Origin: Scleromatobacter sp964418745
GTDB lineage: Bacteria > Pseudomonadota > Gammaproteobacteria > Burkholderiales > Burkholderiaceae_C
Length of the DNA: 64,000 bases
Reading direction: 5' to 3'
Assembly: GCA_964418745.1 (NCBI GenBank)
Contig: CAYQMX010000005.1
Location: 186,001 to 250,000, forward strand
How positions within the stretch are numbered: the first letter of the stretch is position 1; the number at the start of each line of letters is the position of its first letter. This document shows, piece by piece, positions 26,863 through 35,225 of the stretch. The notes beneath the pieces are model-generated. The model made no database searches and had not been told where the DNA came from. It saw only the letters and a list, made by a program, of their open reading frames with translations. A program made the translations under genes and the position numbers.

Positions 26863-26967
26863 ATGCGCCAGTTCTTCGAGGCGACGAGGAAGGCCATCCA
26901 GGTCTTTTCGTGTCGGTTCTTGACCGCGTTGGTCACGGACCTCTCGCGCGCCCTGACGCGCCACTGA
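26863..26967 (+). CDS. Possible 34-residue small protein
   Basis: A GGAGG four bases before the ATG is one of the best ribosome-binding sites in the region. The product (RQFFEATRKAIQVFSCRFLT, ending LVTDLSRALTRH) would form an amphipathic, basic helix. It could be a real small protein or a leader peptide for the transfer-region genes. No homologue was recognised. Confidence 0.35.
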   Translation: MRQFFEATRKAIQVFSCRFLTALVTDLSRALTRH

Positions 26968-27008
26968 CCGGCGGGCGGTGCGCCATGGCTGGCCCGACTC
27001 CTGCCAGG

Positions 27009-27326
27009 TCATCTCAGGACAGCCGCCGCGCCCTTGCGCCGTGCGACCGCGATGCCGCGAGCGCCAACCAGCGCGCGCTCCAGGCCCAGGGACATCGAGG
27101 TGAAGTGCAGTTCTTCCTTCAACGCGTTGCCGGAGGTCTCTATGTCGAACGCGAGGACATCCCCCGACTGGGACTGCACAGCCTCCAGTCCCTGCAGTTT
27201 GCCGAGCTCAACCACTTTCGACAGTGGTGTGATGACGACCCTGTCCGATTCGAGTACCCGCGGCTGCACGTCGACCTCAAGCGACGGGGCGAGGAACTCT
27301 GGCAACTGGACGTCCGCGACGAGCAA
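27009..27326 (-). CDS. Hypothetical protein next to the LuxR-type regulator
   Basis: The protein has 105 residues, third-position GC is high, and it reads as a compact protein without signal peptide. Segments include LVADVQLPEFLAPSLEVDVQ, RVVITPLSKVVELGKLQGLE and GDVLAFDIETSGNALKEELH. It diverges from the LuxR-type gene, so both probably share the short region around 27327-27366. That leaves little room for promoters and suggests coupled control. It is not assignable to a family from memory. Confidence 0.5.
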   Translation of the reverse strand: MLVADVQLPEFLAPSLEVDVQPRVLESDRVVITPLSKVVELGKLQGLEAVQSQSGDVLAFDIETSGNALKEELHFTSMSLGLERALVGARGIAVARRKGAAAVLR

Positions 27327-27366
27327 CGCGACGACGGATGAGACGCCCGCGCGCCCACCGCTGGCC

Positions 27367-28110
27367 GTGATCGTCGAGCAACCCGACTACCTCGCGCGCG
27401 TCAATGCAATGATCGAGCGCATCGCGGCCGCGCGCGATCAGGCCACGGCGCTGGAGTTGCTGCGCCGCAGTGCGCAACTTCTCGGCGCGGAACACGCCGC
27501 TTTCGTCACCTTCGTTCGTGACGATGCGGACGTCGCGTCGTGCCGCTTCATGCTGGCCTGCGCGCCGGGCTGGTGCCAGCGATACCTCGACGCCAACTGC
27601 ATTGCCCATGATCCGTGGCTCGCCTACGCCGCACATCATGGCGAACCCGTCGTCGCCAGCGCCTTGCGCGTCGGCGACGTCCAGGCCCGGCGCGTCATCG
27701 ACCTGGCCTCCCAGCACGGCTTCGCCTCGGCCGTCCTGGTGCCCGTGCATTCGGGCGCGGGCCATTCGCGGATCAGCCTGTTGTGCCTGGGCTGCGCACA
27801 GGCGGGCTACTTCGAAGGCGACGGGTTCGGCCGCTTCCGGCTCGGGGCCCGGCTGCTGGCCGCCGAACTGCATGACTGGTGGATGGCCCGCCTGCGCCGC
27901 GAGCTCGTCGTGAGAGCGCGCATCACGACCGCCGAGCTCGAGTTGCTGCGCCAGGAACACCAAGGCCACAGCAGCAAGCGCATCGCGGCCGACCTGCAGG
28001 TGAGTCCCAGTTCGATCAACTCCCGCTTTCAGCGCATCAACATCAAGCTGGGCGTCCCGAACCGACGCAGCGCGGCGCGGCTGGTAGCCGACTGCGGTTT
28101 GCTCGACTAG
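27367..28110 (+). CDS. LuxR-family regulator with autoinducer-binding-type domain
   Basis: The protein has about 247 residues. Residues 15-170 form an acyl-homoserine-lactone-binding-like domain (CAPGWCQRYLDANCIAHDPW, then ASQHGFASAVLVPVHSGAG). Residues 180-240 are a GerE/LuxR helix-turn-helix: LELLRQEHQGHSSKRIAADL, then SPSSINSRFQRINIKLGVPN. No luxI-type synthase is present, so it is a solo regulator. Its position before the transfer genes suggests that it controls conjugation in response to density or a host signal. The start is uncertain (GTG 27367 or ATG 27409), with no clear ribosome-binding site for either. It overlaps the convergent next gene by four bases. Confidence 0.8.
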   Translation: MIVEQPDYLARVNAMIERIAAARDQATALELLRRSAQLLGAEHAAFVTFVRDDADVASCRFMLACAPGWCQRYLDANCIAHDPWLAYAAHHGEPVVASALRVGDVQARRVIDLASQHGFASAVLVPVHSGAGHSRISLLCLGCAQAGYFEGDGFGRFRLGARLLAAELHDWWMARLRRELVVRARITTAELELLRQEHQGHSSKRIAADLQVSPSSINSRFQRINIKLGVPNRRSAARLVADCGLLD

Positions 28111-29225
28111 TCGCGATCCACCAAGGTCACCAACGGCAGCCAGGCCAGGATCGCCTGGCGCAGGCCATCGGGCCCGAGCGAGGCCGTGGCCACAACCGGC
28201 AAGGTGGGACGGCCCTGCGCGCCCTGGCCATTGAGCATCGCCGCGTCGCGGTCGGCCAGCAACCCGCCCAGCAGATCGTCTGCATCCGGCCAGTCCGCTT
28301 TCGCCGCCAGCCACCCGGTCGCGGCCCCAGGCCACGCCGCCATCACCGCCTGCACGATGGCCGCCACGGGTCCATCAAGCAGCGGCTCGTCCTCACGCCA
28401 GCGTGCGATACGCTCGGCCAGCGGGCAGACCAGCGTCGCCAGCGGGGCAACCGCCAGCGCCTCCGCCAGGGCCGGCGGCAACACCAATTGACCAAGATAC
28501 CGCGGCGCCTGCGCCATCCAAACGGGCTGGCGCGGATCGAACTGGCGCAGCGCCTGCAGCAATCGACTCTCGAATAAGCCCTGGGTCGGCGGACTGGACG
28601 CCGCCGAGGCCGTCGCGCGGGTCGTCAGTGCGTCCGGCCGCCAACCGGCCAGGGTCGCGACATCGAGCACCTGCTGACCGGCATTGACGAGGCCGGCCAG
28701 CACCCGCGCGGATTCGCTGGCCAGTCCCGTGGCGATGACCTGGAATGCAATTGCGCGCGGCACCACCTCGAGGCCCGCCTGCACCCAACGCCGGTAGTTG
28801 ATCCAGCCACCCGGCAGCACGTCCACCGTCCACCCGCGCCAGCGCAACGCGCGGGCCACCGGCCCGCTGTCGAAGCCACCGCGACCGTCATAGACCAGGA
28901 TGGCCTGATCGAGCCGGATCTCCGACACCCGCGCCGCCAGCGCAGGCGGAAGGTCGATGGGCCCGGCGCTGTCGCGCGCCAGCAGCTCGGAGCGGCGTCC
29001 AACGGCACCCTCGCTGCTGACCAGTACCGCTGGCGGTACGCACACCGCGCCCGGCAGGTGATCGTCTTCGAACTCGGCGAGCGAGCGCAGGTCGACGATC
29101 AAGGCATAGAACGAGAACTCCTGAACCTCGATGGCATGCGGATGGAATAAGCCCGCCAACGACTCGAGGTCGGCATCGACCGGGTGAGTCGGGTCCTGTC
29201 CCGATGATTTTTGGCCTGAATTCAT
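28107..29225 (-). CDS. Degenerate MnmH-like (tRNA 2-selenouridine synthase-related) protein
   Basis: The protein has 372 residues, the MnmH size. The N-terminal rhodanese domain has VDLRSLAEFEDDHLPGAV and YDGRGGFDSGPVARALRWRG, aligning with the YCWRGGxRS loop of MnmH. Asp 113 replaces the catalytic cysteine. GGWINYRRWVQ matches the linker. The following P-loop expected as GxTGSGKT is reduced to a run around ATGLASESARVL at 165-176, with no Lys-Ser/Thr, while the downstream FESRLLQALRQFDP is kept. Both enzyme activities should be lost, yet the frame is long and clean, which implies selection for another role. It lies between the LuxR-type regulator and the transfer genes. Confidence 0.65.
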   Translation of the reverse strand: MNSGQKSSGQDPTHPVDADLESLAGLFHPHAIEVQEFSFYALIVDLRSLAEFEDDHLPGAVCVPPAVLVSSEGAVGRRSELLARDSAGPIDLPPALAARVSEIRLDQAILVYDGRGGFDSGPVARALRWRGWTVDVLPGGWINYRRWVQAGLEVVPRAIAFQVIATGLASESARVLAGLVNAGQQVLDVATLAGWRPDALTTRATASAASSPPTQGLFESRLLQALRQFDPRQPVWMAQAPRYLGQLVLPPALAEALAVAPLATLVCPLAERIARWREDEPLLDGPVAAIVQAVMAAWPGAATGWLAAKADWPDADDLLGGLLADRDAAMLNGQGAQGRPTLPVVATASLGPDGLRQAILAWLPLVTLVDRD

Positions 29226-29320
29226 CGCTCGCAGCAGCGCCTGGCGACTCTAGAGTTTGCACATCGGACGCCCAACGCGTCCGGCCATGACTCCCTTCGG
29301 TACCTCACCTCAGGAACATC

Positions 29321-29914
29321 ATGCCCATGACCACGACTCTAGACCTCGGCCTTCCCCCTGCCAAGCCGGGGGCGCGTCTGCCGCGCAAGGCAGGGCTGGC
29401 CGCACTCACAGGACTCGCGGCCGTGTTGGCCTTGCTCGGCGTCAGTCCAGACGCCCGCGCCGTCGACGGCTGTACCGTCCTGCTGTGCCTGGCGGCGCCC
29501 AAGTGGAGCGCGATCCCGCAATGTGTCCCGCCGATCCGGCGGCTCTTCCACGACCTCGCCCGCGGGCGGTCCTTTCCGACCTGCAGGATGGGCAACGCGG
29601 GCAACAGCAGCACCGGCAATACCAGCGCGAGCAACGCCTGGGCCCAGGCGCCCACGCTCTGCCCACCGCAATACACCCACCTGCTGGACGTCGACCCCGG
29701 CCCGGCCTACAGCTGCGACTACACCGGCGCAGTCTCGGTCGTCATCAATGGCGCGCTGTTCGCACGCACCTGGTGGAGCACTTCCGGTCAGACAGTCACC
29801 GAATTCACCCCAGCGGCCAAGACCCAGCTCGGCGCGTGGGACCCACAGTTCGACGCCGACTACGCGGCCTGGCTGGCGACCCAGCCCACGCCGCTTCCGG
29901 GCGTTCCCCGGTGA
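29321..29914 (+). CDS. TrbM/KikA-like exported transfer protein
   Basis: The protein has 197 residues. A signal sequence with a hydrophobic core (LAALTGLAAVLALLGVS) ends at ARAVDG, followed by CTVLLCLAAPKWSAIPQCVP and FPTCRMG. This CxVxLCL...CVPP...C pattern is typical of TrbM/KikA-type proteins encoded near mating-pair genes. The mature domain contains six or more cysteines, fitting an oxidised periplasmic protein. AGGAA precedes the ATG at 29321, and a second ATG is two codons later. It is the first gene of the long plus-strand transfer operon and diverges from the MnmH-like gene. Its precise role in transfer is not established. Confidence 0.65.
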   Translation: MPMTTTLDLGLPPAKPGARLPRKAGLAALTGLAAVLALLGVSPDARAVDGCTVLLCLAAPKWSAIPQCVPPIRRLFHDLARGRSFPTCRMGNAGNSSTGNTSASNAWAQAPTLCPPQYTHLLDVDPGPAYSCDYTGAVSVVINGALFARTWWSTSGQTVTEFTPAAKTQLGAWDPQFDADYAAWLATQPTPLPGVPR

Positions 29915-29924
29915 GGCCGCCGCA

Positions 29925-30482
29925 ATGGATCCCGCCACCTTCCTCGCATTCGCGCTGGCCTGCGCGCCGCAGGTCCACGCCGACACCACGCGCGCGCTGG
30001 TGCAGGTCGAGAGTGCCTTCAACCCGTGGGCGATTGGCGTCGTCGGCGGCGGGCTCGAACGCCAACCGCAAGGCCGCACGGAGGCCCTCGCCACCGCCAC
30101 GTCCCTGCGCCAGTCTGGCTGGAACTTCAGCGTCGGACTGGCCCAGATCAACGTCGCCAACGTCGACCGCCTCGGCCTGACCCTTGAAGAGGCCTTCGAG
30201 CCCTGCGCCAACCTGGCCGCCATGCAGGCCGTGCTGCGCGACTGCTTCGATCGGGCCGGCGGCACCGAGCCCCATGCGGGGCATCCGCAGGCCGCGCTGC
30301 GCGCCGCACTGTCCTGCTACTACAGCGGCAATTTCACCACCGGCCGGCGGCAAGGCTACGTCCAGCAGGTCGCGCGAGCAGCGCTGCATCCGCGCCTGAT
30401 CGCCCTGCCGGCCGCCCTTCCGACCGTCCTCCCGACGACCGGCCCCACCGTCCTCCCCACCACACTGAAGGAGCTGCCATGA
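29925..30482 (+). CDS. virB1: VirB1-like lytic transglycosylase
   Basis: The protein has 185 residues. The transglycosylase fold is seen in the catalytic ALVQVESAFNPWAIGVVGGG (Glu at about 28), SVGLAQINVANVDRLGLT and LSCYYSGNF. It would cut peptidoglycan locally so that the type IV secretion channel can be built. No cleavable signal is obvious; the first 20 residues are only moderately hydrophobic, as in some VirB1 homologues. The C-terminus has a repeated Pro/Thr stretch (LPTVLPTTGPTVLPTTL). It overlaps the next gene by four bases. Confidence 0.85.
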   Translation: MDPATFLAFALACAPQVHADTTRALVQVESAFNPWAIGVVGGGLERQPQGRTEALATATSLRQSGWNFSVGLAQINVANVDRLGLTLEEAFEPCANLAAMQAVLRDCFDRAGGTEPHAGHPQAALRAALSCYYSGNFTTGRRQGYVQQVARAALHPRLIALPAALPTVLPTTGPTVLPTTLKELP

Positions 30483-30814
30483 CCCCGATCCCTTCGATCC
30501 TTCCGACCCCCGCGGCCCATGCCATCGCCCATCGGTCGGCGACCTCGCGGTGGCCCTCTGCGATCGCCGCATCGCTGCTGGCCATCGCGGCGAACGCCGC
30601 ATCGGCCCAGGGCTTCGACAAGGTCAACACGACCGTCACCAACGTGAACGCCATCCTGGTCACGATCTCGGTGGCGGTGGTCACGATCGCGATCATCTGG
30701 GCCGGCTTCAAGATGATCTTCCAGGGCGCGCGTCTGGCCGACGTCGCCAACGTCCTGCTGGGCGGCACGCTGGTCGGCGGCGCTGCAGCGTTCGCCAGCT
30801 ACATCGTCAGCTGA
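30479..30814 (+). CDS. virB2: VirB2/TrbC-like pilin
   Basis: The protein has 111 residues: a long signal region ending ANAASAQG, then two hydrophobic helices (AILVTISVAVVTIAIIWAGF and LLGGTLVGGAAAFASYIV) separated by a short polar loop, KMIFQGARLADVAN. This is the pilin architecture of TrbC/VirB2, which forms the conjugative pilus and the channel wall after processing in the inner membrane. The start overlaps virB1 by four bases, so the two are translationally coupled. Confidence 0.88.
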   Translation: MTPIPSILPTPAAHAIAHRSATSRWPSAIAASLLAIAANAASAQGFDKVNTTVTNVNAILVTISVAVVTIAIIWAGFKMIFQGARLADVANVLLGGTLVGGAAAFASYIVS

Positions 30815-30832
30815 GCCACCGGAGCGCTCGTC

Positions 30833-31165
30833 ATGCAACCCGAAGCGATCTACAAGGGCGCCACCCGCCCGGCCATGAAGCTGGGCATCCCGCTGGTGCC
30901 GCTGGTGGTGCTGTTCGGCACCAGCATGCTGCTGATCCTATGGGGCGGCGTGCTCGTGAGCTGGTGGATCGCCCTGGCGGTGGTCGCGGCCCTCGTCCCG
31001 GCGCTGGGGTGGATGCGCTTCGTGACCACCCAGGACGATCAACGCTTCCGCCAGATGTTCGTCGCCCTGAAGCTGCGGCTGCACGACCGCAACCGCCGCT
31101 TCTGGCACGCCCGCAGCTATGCGCCCACCCTCTACCGGGGAGCCCGCGATGCCTGGCACCTCTGA
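30833..31165 (+). CDS. virB3: VirB3-like inner-membrane component
   Basis: The protein has 110 residues, starting with IYKGATRPAMKLGIPLVPLV, the usual VirB3/TrbD start. A double hydrophobic stretch (VVLFGTSMLLILWGG and WWIALAVVAALVPALG) follows, then a basic cytoplasmic tail. VirB3 sits in the inner membrane and works with the VirB4 ATPase; in some systems the two are fused. GGAG precedes the start. Its last codons overlap the VirB4 start by 17 bases. Confidence 0.85.
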   Translation: MQPEAIYKGATRPAMKLGIPLVPLVVLFGTSMLLILWGGVLVSWWIALAVVAALVPALGWMRFVTTQDDQRFRQMFVALKLRLHDRNRRFWHARSYAPTLYRGARDAWHL

Positions 31166-33677
31166 CACTCGCCGCACGTCGAAGTCGACGTCCAAGACCT
31201 CGCACCCGGCACACACGGTGCGCGCCGCGCGGGCGGGCGTCCGGCTACCGCGGCCGCGCTACTGGGCCCAGGCGCGTATCGAGAACCCGCTGGCGCGGTT
31301 CGTGCCGTTTTCGTCACTGGTCAGTCCGCATGACGTGATCACGCGCGGCGGCGACTATTTGCGCGTCTGGCGCCTTGACGGCGTCGCCTTCGAATGCACC
31401 GACGAAGCCCAGATCGCCGAACGGCACGAAGCGCTGTGCAGCCTGTTGCGCAACCTCGCTGGCGGCCAGTGGGCGGTCTGGACGCACCGCCTGCACCGGG
31501 TCGTCACTGACGAACTGGACCATCCCCCCGGCCCAGGATTCGCCCACGACCTCTCACGCGCCTACCAGGCCAAGCTCACCGGTCACGCGATGATGAGCAA
31601 CGAGCTCTACCTGACGCTCGTCTACCGGCCCAACGTCTCGCGTGTGAGCCGCGCCTTGCAATCCACGCAGCGCTCACGCGCCGCGATCGCCGAAGCGCAA
31701 GTGCAGGCCCTGCGCGTGATGGCCGAGCGCTCGGCACTGGTTGCCCGCGTGCTGCGCGGCTTCGGACCAAGGCTGCTGGGCGCACGCGAACACCGCGGCC
31801 GGACGTACTCCGAGGTGACCGAATTCCTCGGCTACCTGCTCAATGGAAGCTGGCGCGCAATTCCAATGACCGCCAGCGCCCTGTACCGCACGCTGCCCAC
31901 GGCGCGCCTGTCTTTTGGCGGCGACAAGCTCGAACTGCGCCAGGGCAACGCCCGACGTTTCGCAGCCCTGGTCGACATCAAGGAATACGCCGATGCAGTA
32001 GAGCCCGGGGTGCTCAACGCCCTGCTCTACGAAGCCAGTGAATTCATCGAGACCCAGAGCTTCTCCATCCTGCCCCGCCGTGAAGCGATGCGCGCGCTCG
32101 AGCTCCAACGCGCCCAGCTGATCGCCAGCGACGACGTCGTCGCCACCCAGGTGGCCGAGATGGATGTCGCCCTCAACGAGCTCGGCGACGGCCAGTTCTG
32201 CATGGGCGAGTACCACTACAGCCTGGTGGTGTTCGGCGACGACGTGGCCGACGCCGGCCGCCGCGCCGCCCAGGCCATCGGCGCAGTCGGCGAAGCCTCA
32301 AGCCTGCAGATGGCGCCGGTCGACCTGGTCGCCGACGCCGCCTGGTTCGCCCAGATGCCGGGCAACTGGCAATGGCGGCCGCGGGATGCCAAGCTGTCCT
32401 CGCGCGCCTTCGCCGCGCTGGCCAGCGGTCATAACTTCGCCCGCGGCAAGCGCGACGGCAATCCCTGGGGCGAAGCGCTCGCCCTGCTGCGCACGCCCTC
32501 GGACCAGCCCTTCTACCTGAACCTGCACGCCAGCCCCGAAGGCGAAGACTCCGCCGACAAGAAGCTGCCCGGCAACACCCTCCTCATCGGCTCGACCGGG
32601 GTGGGCAAGACCACGCTGGAGATGTTCCTGCTCGCGCTCACGCGCAAGTGGGATCCGGCGCCGCGCCTGGTGCTGTTCGACCTCGACCGCGGCTGCGAGA
32701 TTGCGGTGCGGGCCCTCGGCGGCCGGTACTTCACGCTTGAGGCGGGCAAGCCAACCGGCTGCAACCCTCTGCAGCGCGCGCCGACGCCCGCGCGAGTTCA
32801 GTTCTGGGCACAGCTGATCCGCGTGTGCATCGAAACGCCCGCACTCCCGCTGCTGCCGGCCGACGAGCGGGCGATCGCCGACGCTGTCCACGCCGTCGCC
32901 ATGATGCCGAGTCACCTGCGCCGCTTCTCGACCGTGCGCCAGAACCTACCGAAGGCGGGCGAGAACAGCCTGTTCGAACGCCTGGGGCGCTGGTGCCAGG
33001 GCGGTGCGCTCGGCTGGGTGTTCGACCAGGCCGACGACCGCCTCCTCGACCTGGACGCCGCCAGCGTCATCGGCTTCGACACGACCGAGTTCCTCGACCT
33101 GCCGGAAGTCCGCACGCCCGTGATGATGTACCTGCTGCAGGTCATGGAAGAGTTGGTCAACGGTGAACGGCTGATCTACGTGATCTCGGAGTTCTGGAAG
33201 GCGCTCGACCACACGATCTTCAGCGACTTCGCCAAGCAAAAGCAGAAGACGATCCGCAAGCAGAACGGTCTCGGCATCTTCGACACCCAGAGCCCGTCGG
33301 ACGTGCTGCGTCACCCGATCGGCCGCACCATGGTCGAGCAGAGCGTGACGAAGATCTTCCTGGCCAATCCGGAGGCCGTCCACGAAGAATACGTGGAGGG
33401 GTTTGGTCTGACGGAAGCCGAATTCGCAATGGTCAAGAGCCTCGGCGCCCAGGGCGGTCATCGCTTCCTGGTCAAGCAGGGCCATGCCAGCGCAATCTGC
33501 GAACTCGACCTGTCCGGGCTCGAAGACTTCATCACCGTTCTCTCGGCCACAACCGACAACATCGCCCTCCTCGACGACATCCGCGCACGCCATGGCAACG
33601 ATCCGTTTCAGTGGCTTCCCGTTCTCCTTCAAGAGGTTCAGGATCGCAAGTTTCGAACTTCGAGGAGATCCACATGA
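31149..33677 (+). CDS. virB4: VirB4 ATPase of the type IV secretion system
   Basis: The protein has 842 residues. The N-terminal CagE/TrbE/VirB domain covers about 60-440 (RYWAQARIENPLARFVPFSS, then GGDYLRVWRLDGV). The Walker A LLIGSTGVGKTT lies at about 478-489, and RLVLFDLDRGCEIAVRALGG follows. Later motifs include IYVISEFWKALDH and the FDTQSPSDVLRHP box. VirB4 powers pilus assembly and substrate passage at the inner membrane. The start is ATG 31149 with GGGAG upstream; a frame start at 31119 has no such signal. It overlaps virB3 before it and the next gene after it. Confidence 0.92.
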   Translation: MPGTSDTRRTSKSTSKTSHPAHTVRAARAGVRLPRPRYWAQARIENPLARFVPFSSLVSPHDVITRGGDYLRVWRLDGVAFECTDEAQIAERHEALCSLLRNLAGGQWAVWTHRLHRVVTDELDHPPGPGFAHDLSRAYQAKLTGHAMMSNELYLTLVYRPNVSRVSRALQSTQRSRAAIAEAQVQALRVMAERSALVARVLRGFGPRLLGAREHRGRTYSEVTEFLGYLLNGSWRAIPMTASALYRTLPTARLSFGGDKLELRQGNARRFAALVDIKEYADAVEPGVLNALLYEASEFIETQSFSILPRREAMRALELQRAQLIASDDVVATQVAEMDVALNELGDGQFCMGEYHYSLVVFGDDVADAGRRAAQAIGAVGEASSLQMAPVDLVADAAWFAQMPGNWQWRPRDAKLSSRAFAALASGHNFARGKRDGNPWGEALALLRTPSDQPFYLNLHASPEGEDSADKKLPGNTLLIGSTGVGKTTLEMFLLALTRKWDPAPRLVLFDLDRGCEIAVRALGGRYFTLEAGKPTGCNPLQRAPTPARVQFWAQLIRVCIETPALPLLPADERAIADAVHAVAMMPSHLRRFSTVRQNLPKAGENSLFERLGRWCQGGALGWVFDQADDRLLDLDAASVIGFDTTEFLDLPEVRTPVMMYLLQVMEELVNGERLIYVISEFWKALDHTIFSDFAKQKQKTIRKQNGLGIFDTQSPSDVLRHPIGRTMVEQSVTKIFLANPEAVHEEYVEGFGLTEAEFAMVKSLGAQGGHRFLVKQGHASAICELDLSGLEDFITVLSATTDNIALLDDIRARHGNDPFQWLPVLLQEVQDRKFRTSRRST

Positions 33678-34081
33678 AGCTCGCACAACGCATCGCCATG
33701 GCCGCCTTGCTTCTCGCCGGCACCACCGCCGCGCACGCCCAGTTCGTCAAAGGAAATGAGGCCGTCCAGGTTCTGTCCGACGGCAGCAGGAAGGTCGAGA
33801 CGCCACCGCTGCCGAACGCGGGTTTGGGGGTGCCATGCCCTGCCGCCAGGCAGGGCTGTGCGGGAAGCGGATGGAGGATGGTCGAAACCTCAGAAGGACT
33901 GCGCGAATGCACCGAGATCTATGCGCGTCCTGGAACCTGTCGCGTATCGAGCTATGGAACCGAGAAGCGGTCCCGCCTGTGGATCGTCAAGACCCAAGGC
34001 CGGTGGATGCAATGTCAACACCCGGACGTGGCCAGCAAGTGTGTCAGCACCAAGGATCTGCCCTACAGCGCAGTCCAGTAG
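33674..34081 (+). CDS. Small secreted protein inside the virB operon
   Basis: The protein has 135 residues. A classic signal peptide (MKLAQRIAMAALLLAGTTAA, cleavage at AHA-Q) precedes a mature domain with six cysteines (CPAARQGC, RECTEI, GTCRVS, QCQHP, KCVS). The start overlaps the virB4 stop as ATGA, with AGGAGA upstream. There is no lipobox, so it is not an ordinary VirB7 or a lipoprotein entry-exclusion factor, although it occupies the place where such genes are often found. A disulphide-stabilised periplasmic accessory or exclusion protein is a reasonable but unproven role. Confidence 0.65.
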   Translation: MKLAQRIAMAALLLAGTTAAHAQFVKGNEAVQVLSDGSRKVETPPLPNAGLGVPCPAARQGCAGSGWRMVETSEGLRECTEIYARPGTCRVSSYGTEKRSRLWIVKTQGRWMQCQHPDVASKCVSTKDLPYSAVQ

Positions 34082-34097
34082 CAGTAGGAGAAGTCTC

Positions 34098-35198
34098 ATG
34101 TTCACCTGGGTCGGTACGCAGTTCAACAACATCCTCGACACCTATGTGGTGGGAGTCGTCACCTCTCTCATGACTGTGTTGGCGCCGATCGCGTTGTCGG
34201 CAATGACGTTGTGGGTCGCGTTCTACGGTTGGGCTGTCCTGCGCAACGAGGTTTCGGAGACCGTACCGACCTTCATGTGGAAGGTTTTCAAGATCGGCCT
34301 GGTCTTGACCTTCGCATTGGAGTCCACCTTCTACACATCGAACGTCGCGGACACGGCCAACGCACTTGCCATGGGCGTGGCAAACACGTTCCTGCCGACC
34401 ACAGTCGATCCATCGACTGTCACTTCGCCGTATGCGCTGCTTGACGCGTTCAACGACGGCGCCAGCCAACTCGTGCTCGACCTGTTGAAAGATGCCGGCA
34501 TCACCCGCATGGATCTGGTCTTCGCTGCGGTCGTGACGTCCTTCGGCAACGTCGTCTTTCTGTGCATCGCGCTCTACGTCGTCAGCCTGGCCAAGATATT
34601 TCTCACCTTTGTCATCGCCGTCGGCCCGCTGTTCATCCTCTGCCTTGCCTGGCGACCGACCGCACGGTTCTTCGACAGCTGGCTGTCGATGCTGCTCAAT
34701 TCGGTCGTCATCACCTGGTTTGCGTTCTTCGCCCTCGGGATTAGCGCCTTCATGGGCGGCTCTATGGTTCAAGCCGTTCAGGATCACGGTGGCTTCCTCG
34801 GCCCCAACTTCAATGTCGTTGGTGAGAGCTTGAAGTACTGCATCGTGATGGTGCTCATGGCGATCATCTGCTTTCAGGCGCCGAGCCTGGCCTCCGCGCT
34901 GACCGGCGGGGCCGCGATCCAACAAGGTGTCCAGATGCTGCAAAGCGCCATGATCGCTGGCGGCATCCGGTCGGCGCCGGTGTCCCCCGCCGGAGGTGCG
35001 GCCGCCGGCGGTGCGATTCGTGCGGGGGCGGGGCTGCCTTTCGTCGCTGGCCGCGCGACAGGCATGGCGGCAGCCGCCACGGGGCGAGCTGCTGCCAACG
35101 TGGCCTCGGGTGCAGTCACGATCGCTCGCGCCGGCTACCAAGGCGCCCGCATCGCCGCTTACCGCCTGGCCGCCCTGCGAGGCCAGTCAAAGCACTAG
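34098..35198 (+). CDS. virB6: VirB6/TrbL-like polytopic membrane protein
   Basis: The protein has 366 residues with at least six hydrophobic segments, including YVVGVVTSLMTVLAPIALSA, VVFLCIALYVVSLAKIFLTF, a FVIAVGPLFILCLAW core and VVITWFAFFALGISAFMG. The GPLFI...FDSWL motif is typical of VirB6. The C-terminal 80 residues are Ala/Gly-rich. VirB6 forms part of the inner-membrane channel. TAGGAGAAG precedes ATG 34098. Here it precedes virB5, whereas the usual order places virB5 directly after virB4. Confidence 0.88.
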   Translation: MFTWVGTQFNNILDTYVVGVVTSLMTVLAPIALSAMTLWVAFYGWAVLRNEVSETVPTFMWKVFKIGLVLTFALESTFYTSNVADTANALAMGVANTFLPTTVDPSTVTSPYALLDAFNDGASQLVLDLLKDAGITRMDLVFAAVVTSFGNVVFLCIALYVVSLAKIFLTFVIAVGPLFILCLAWRPTARFFDSWLSMLLNSVVITWFAFFALGISAFMGGSMVQAVQDHGGFLGPNFNVVGESLKYCIVMVLMAIICFQAPSLASALTGGAAIQQGVQMLQSAMIAGGIRSAPVSPAGGAAAGGAIRAGAGLPFVAGRATGMAAAATGRAAANVASGAVTIARAGYQGARIAAYRLAALRGQSKH

Positions 35199-35225
35199 CG
35201 TCTTACCTTCAACCAGGAGCGTGTC

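Noticed and set aside
33674..34081. Secreted six-cysteine protein as VirB5
   Set aside because: It lacks the helical coiled-coil body of VirB5, and a clear VirB5/TrbJ homologue lies at 35226-35930.
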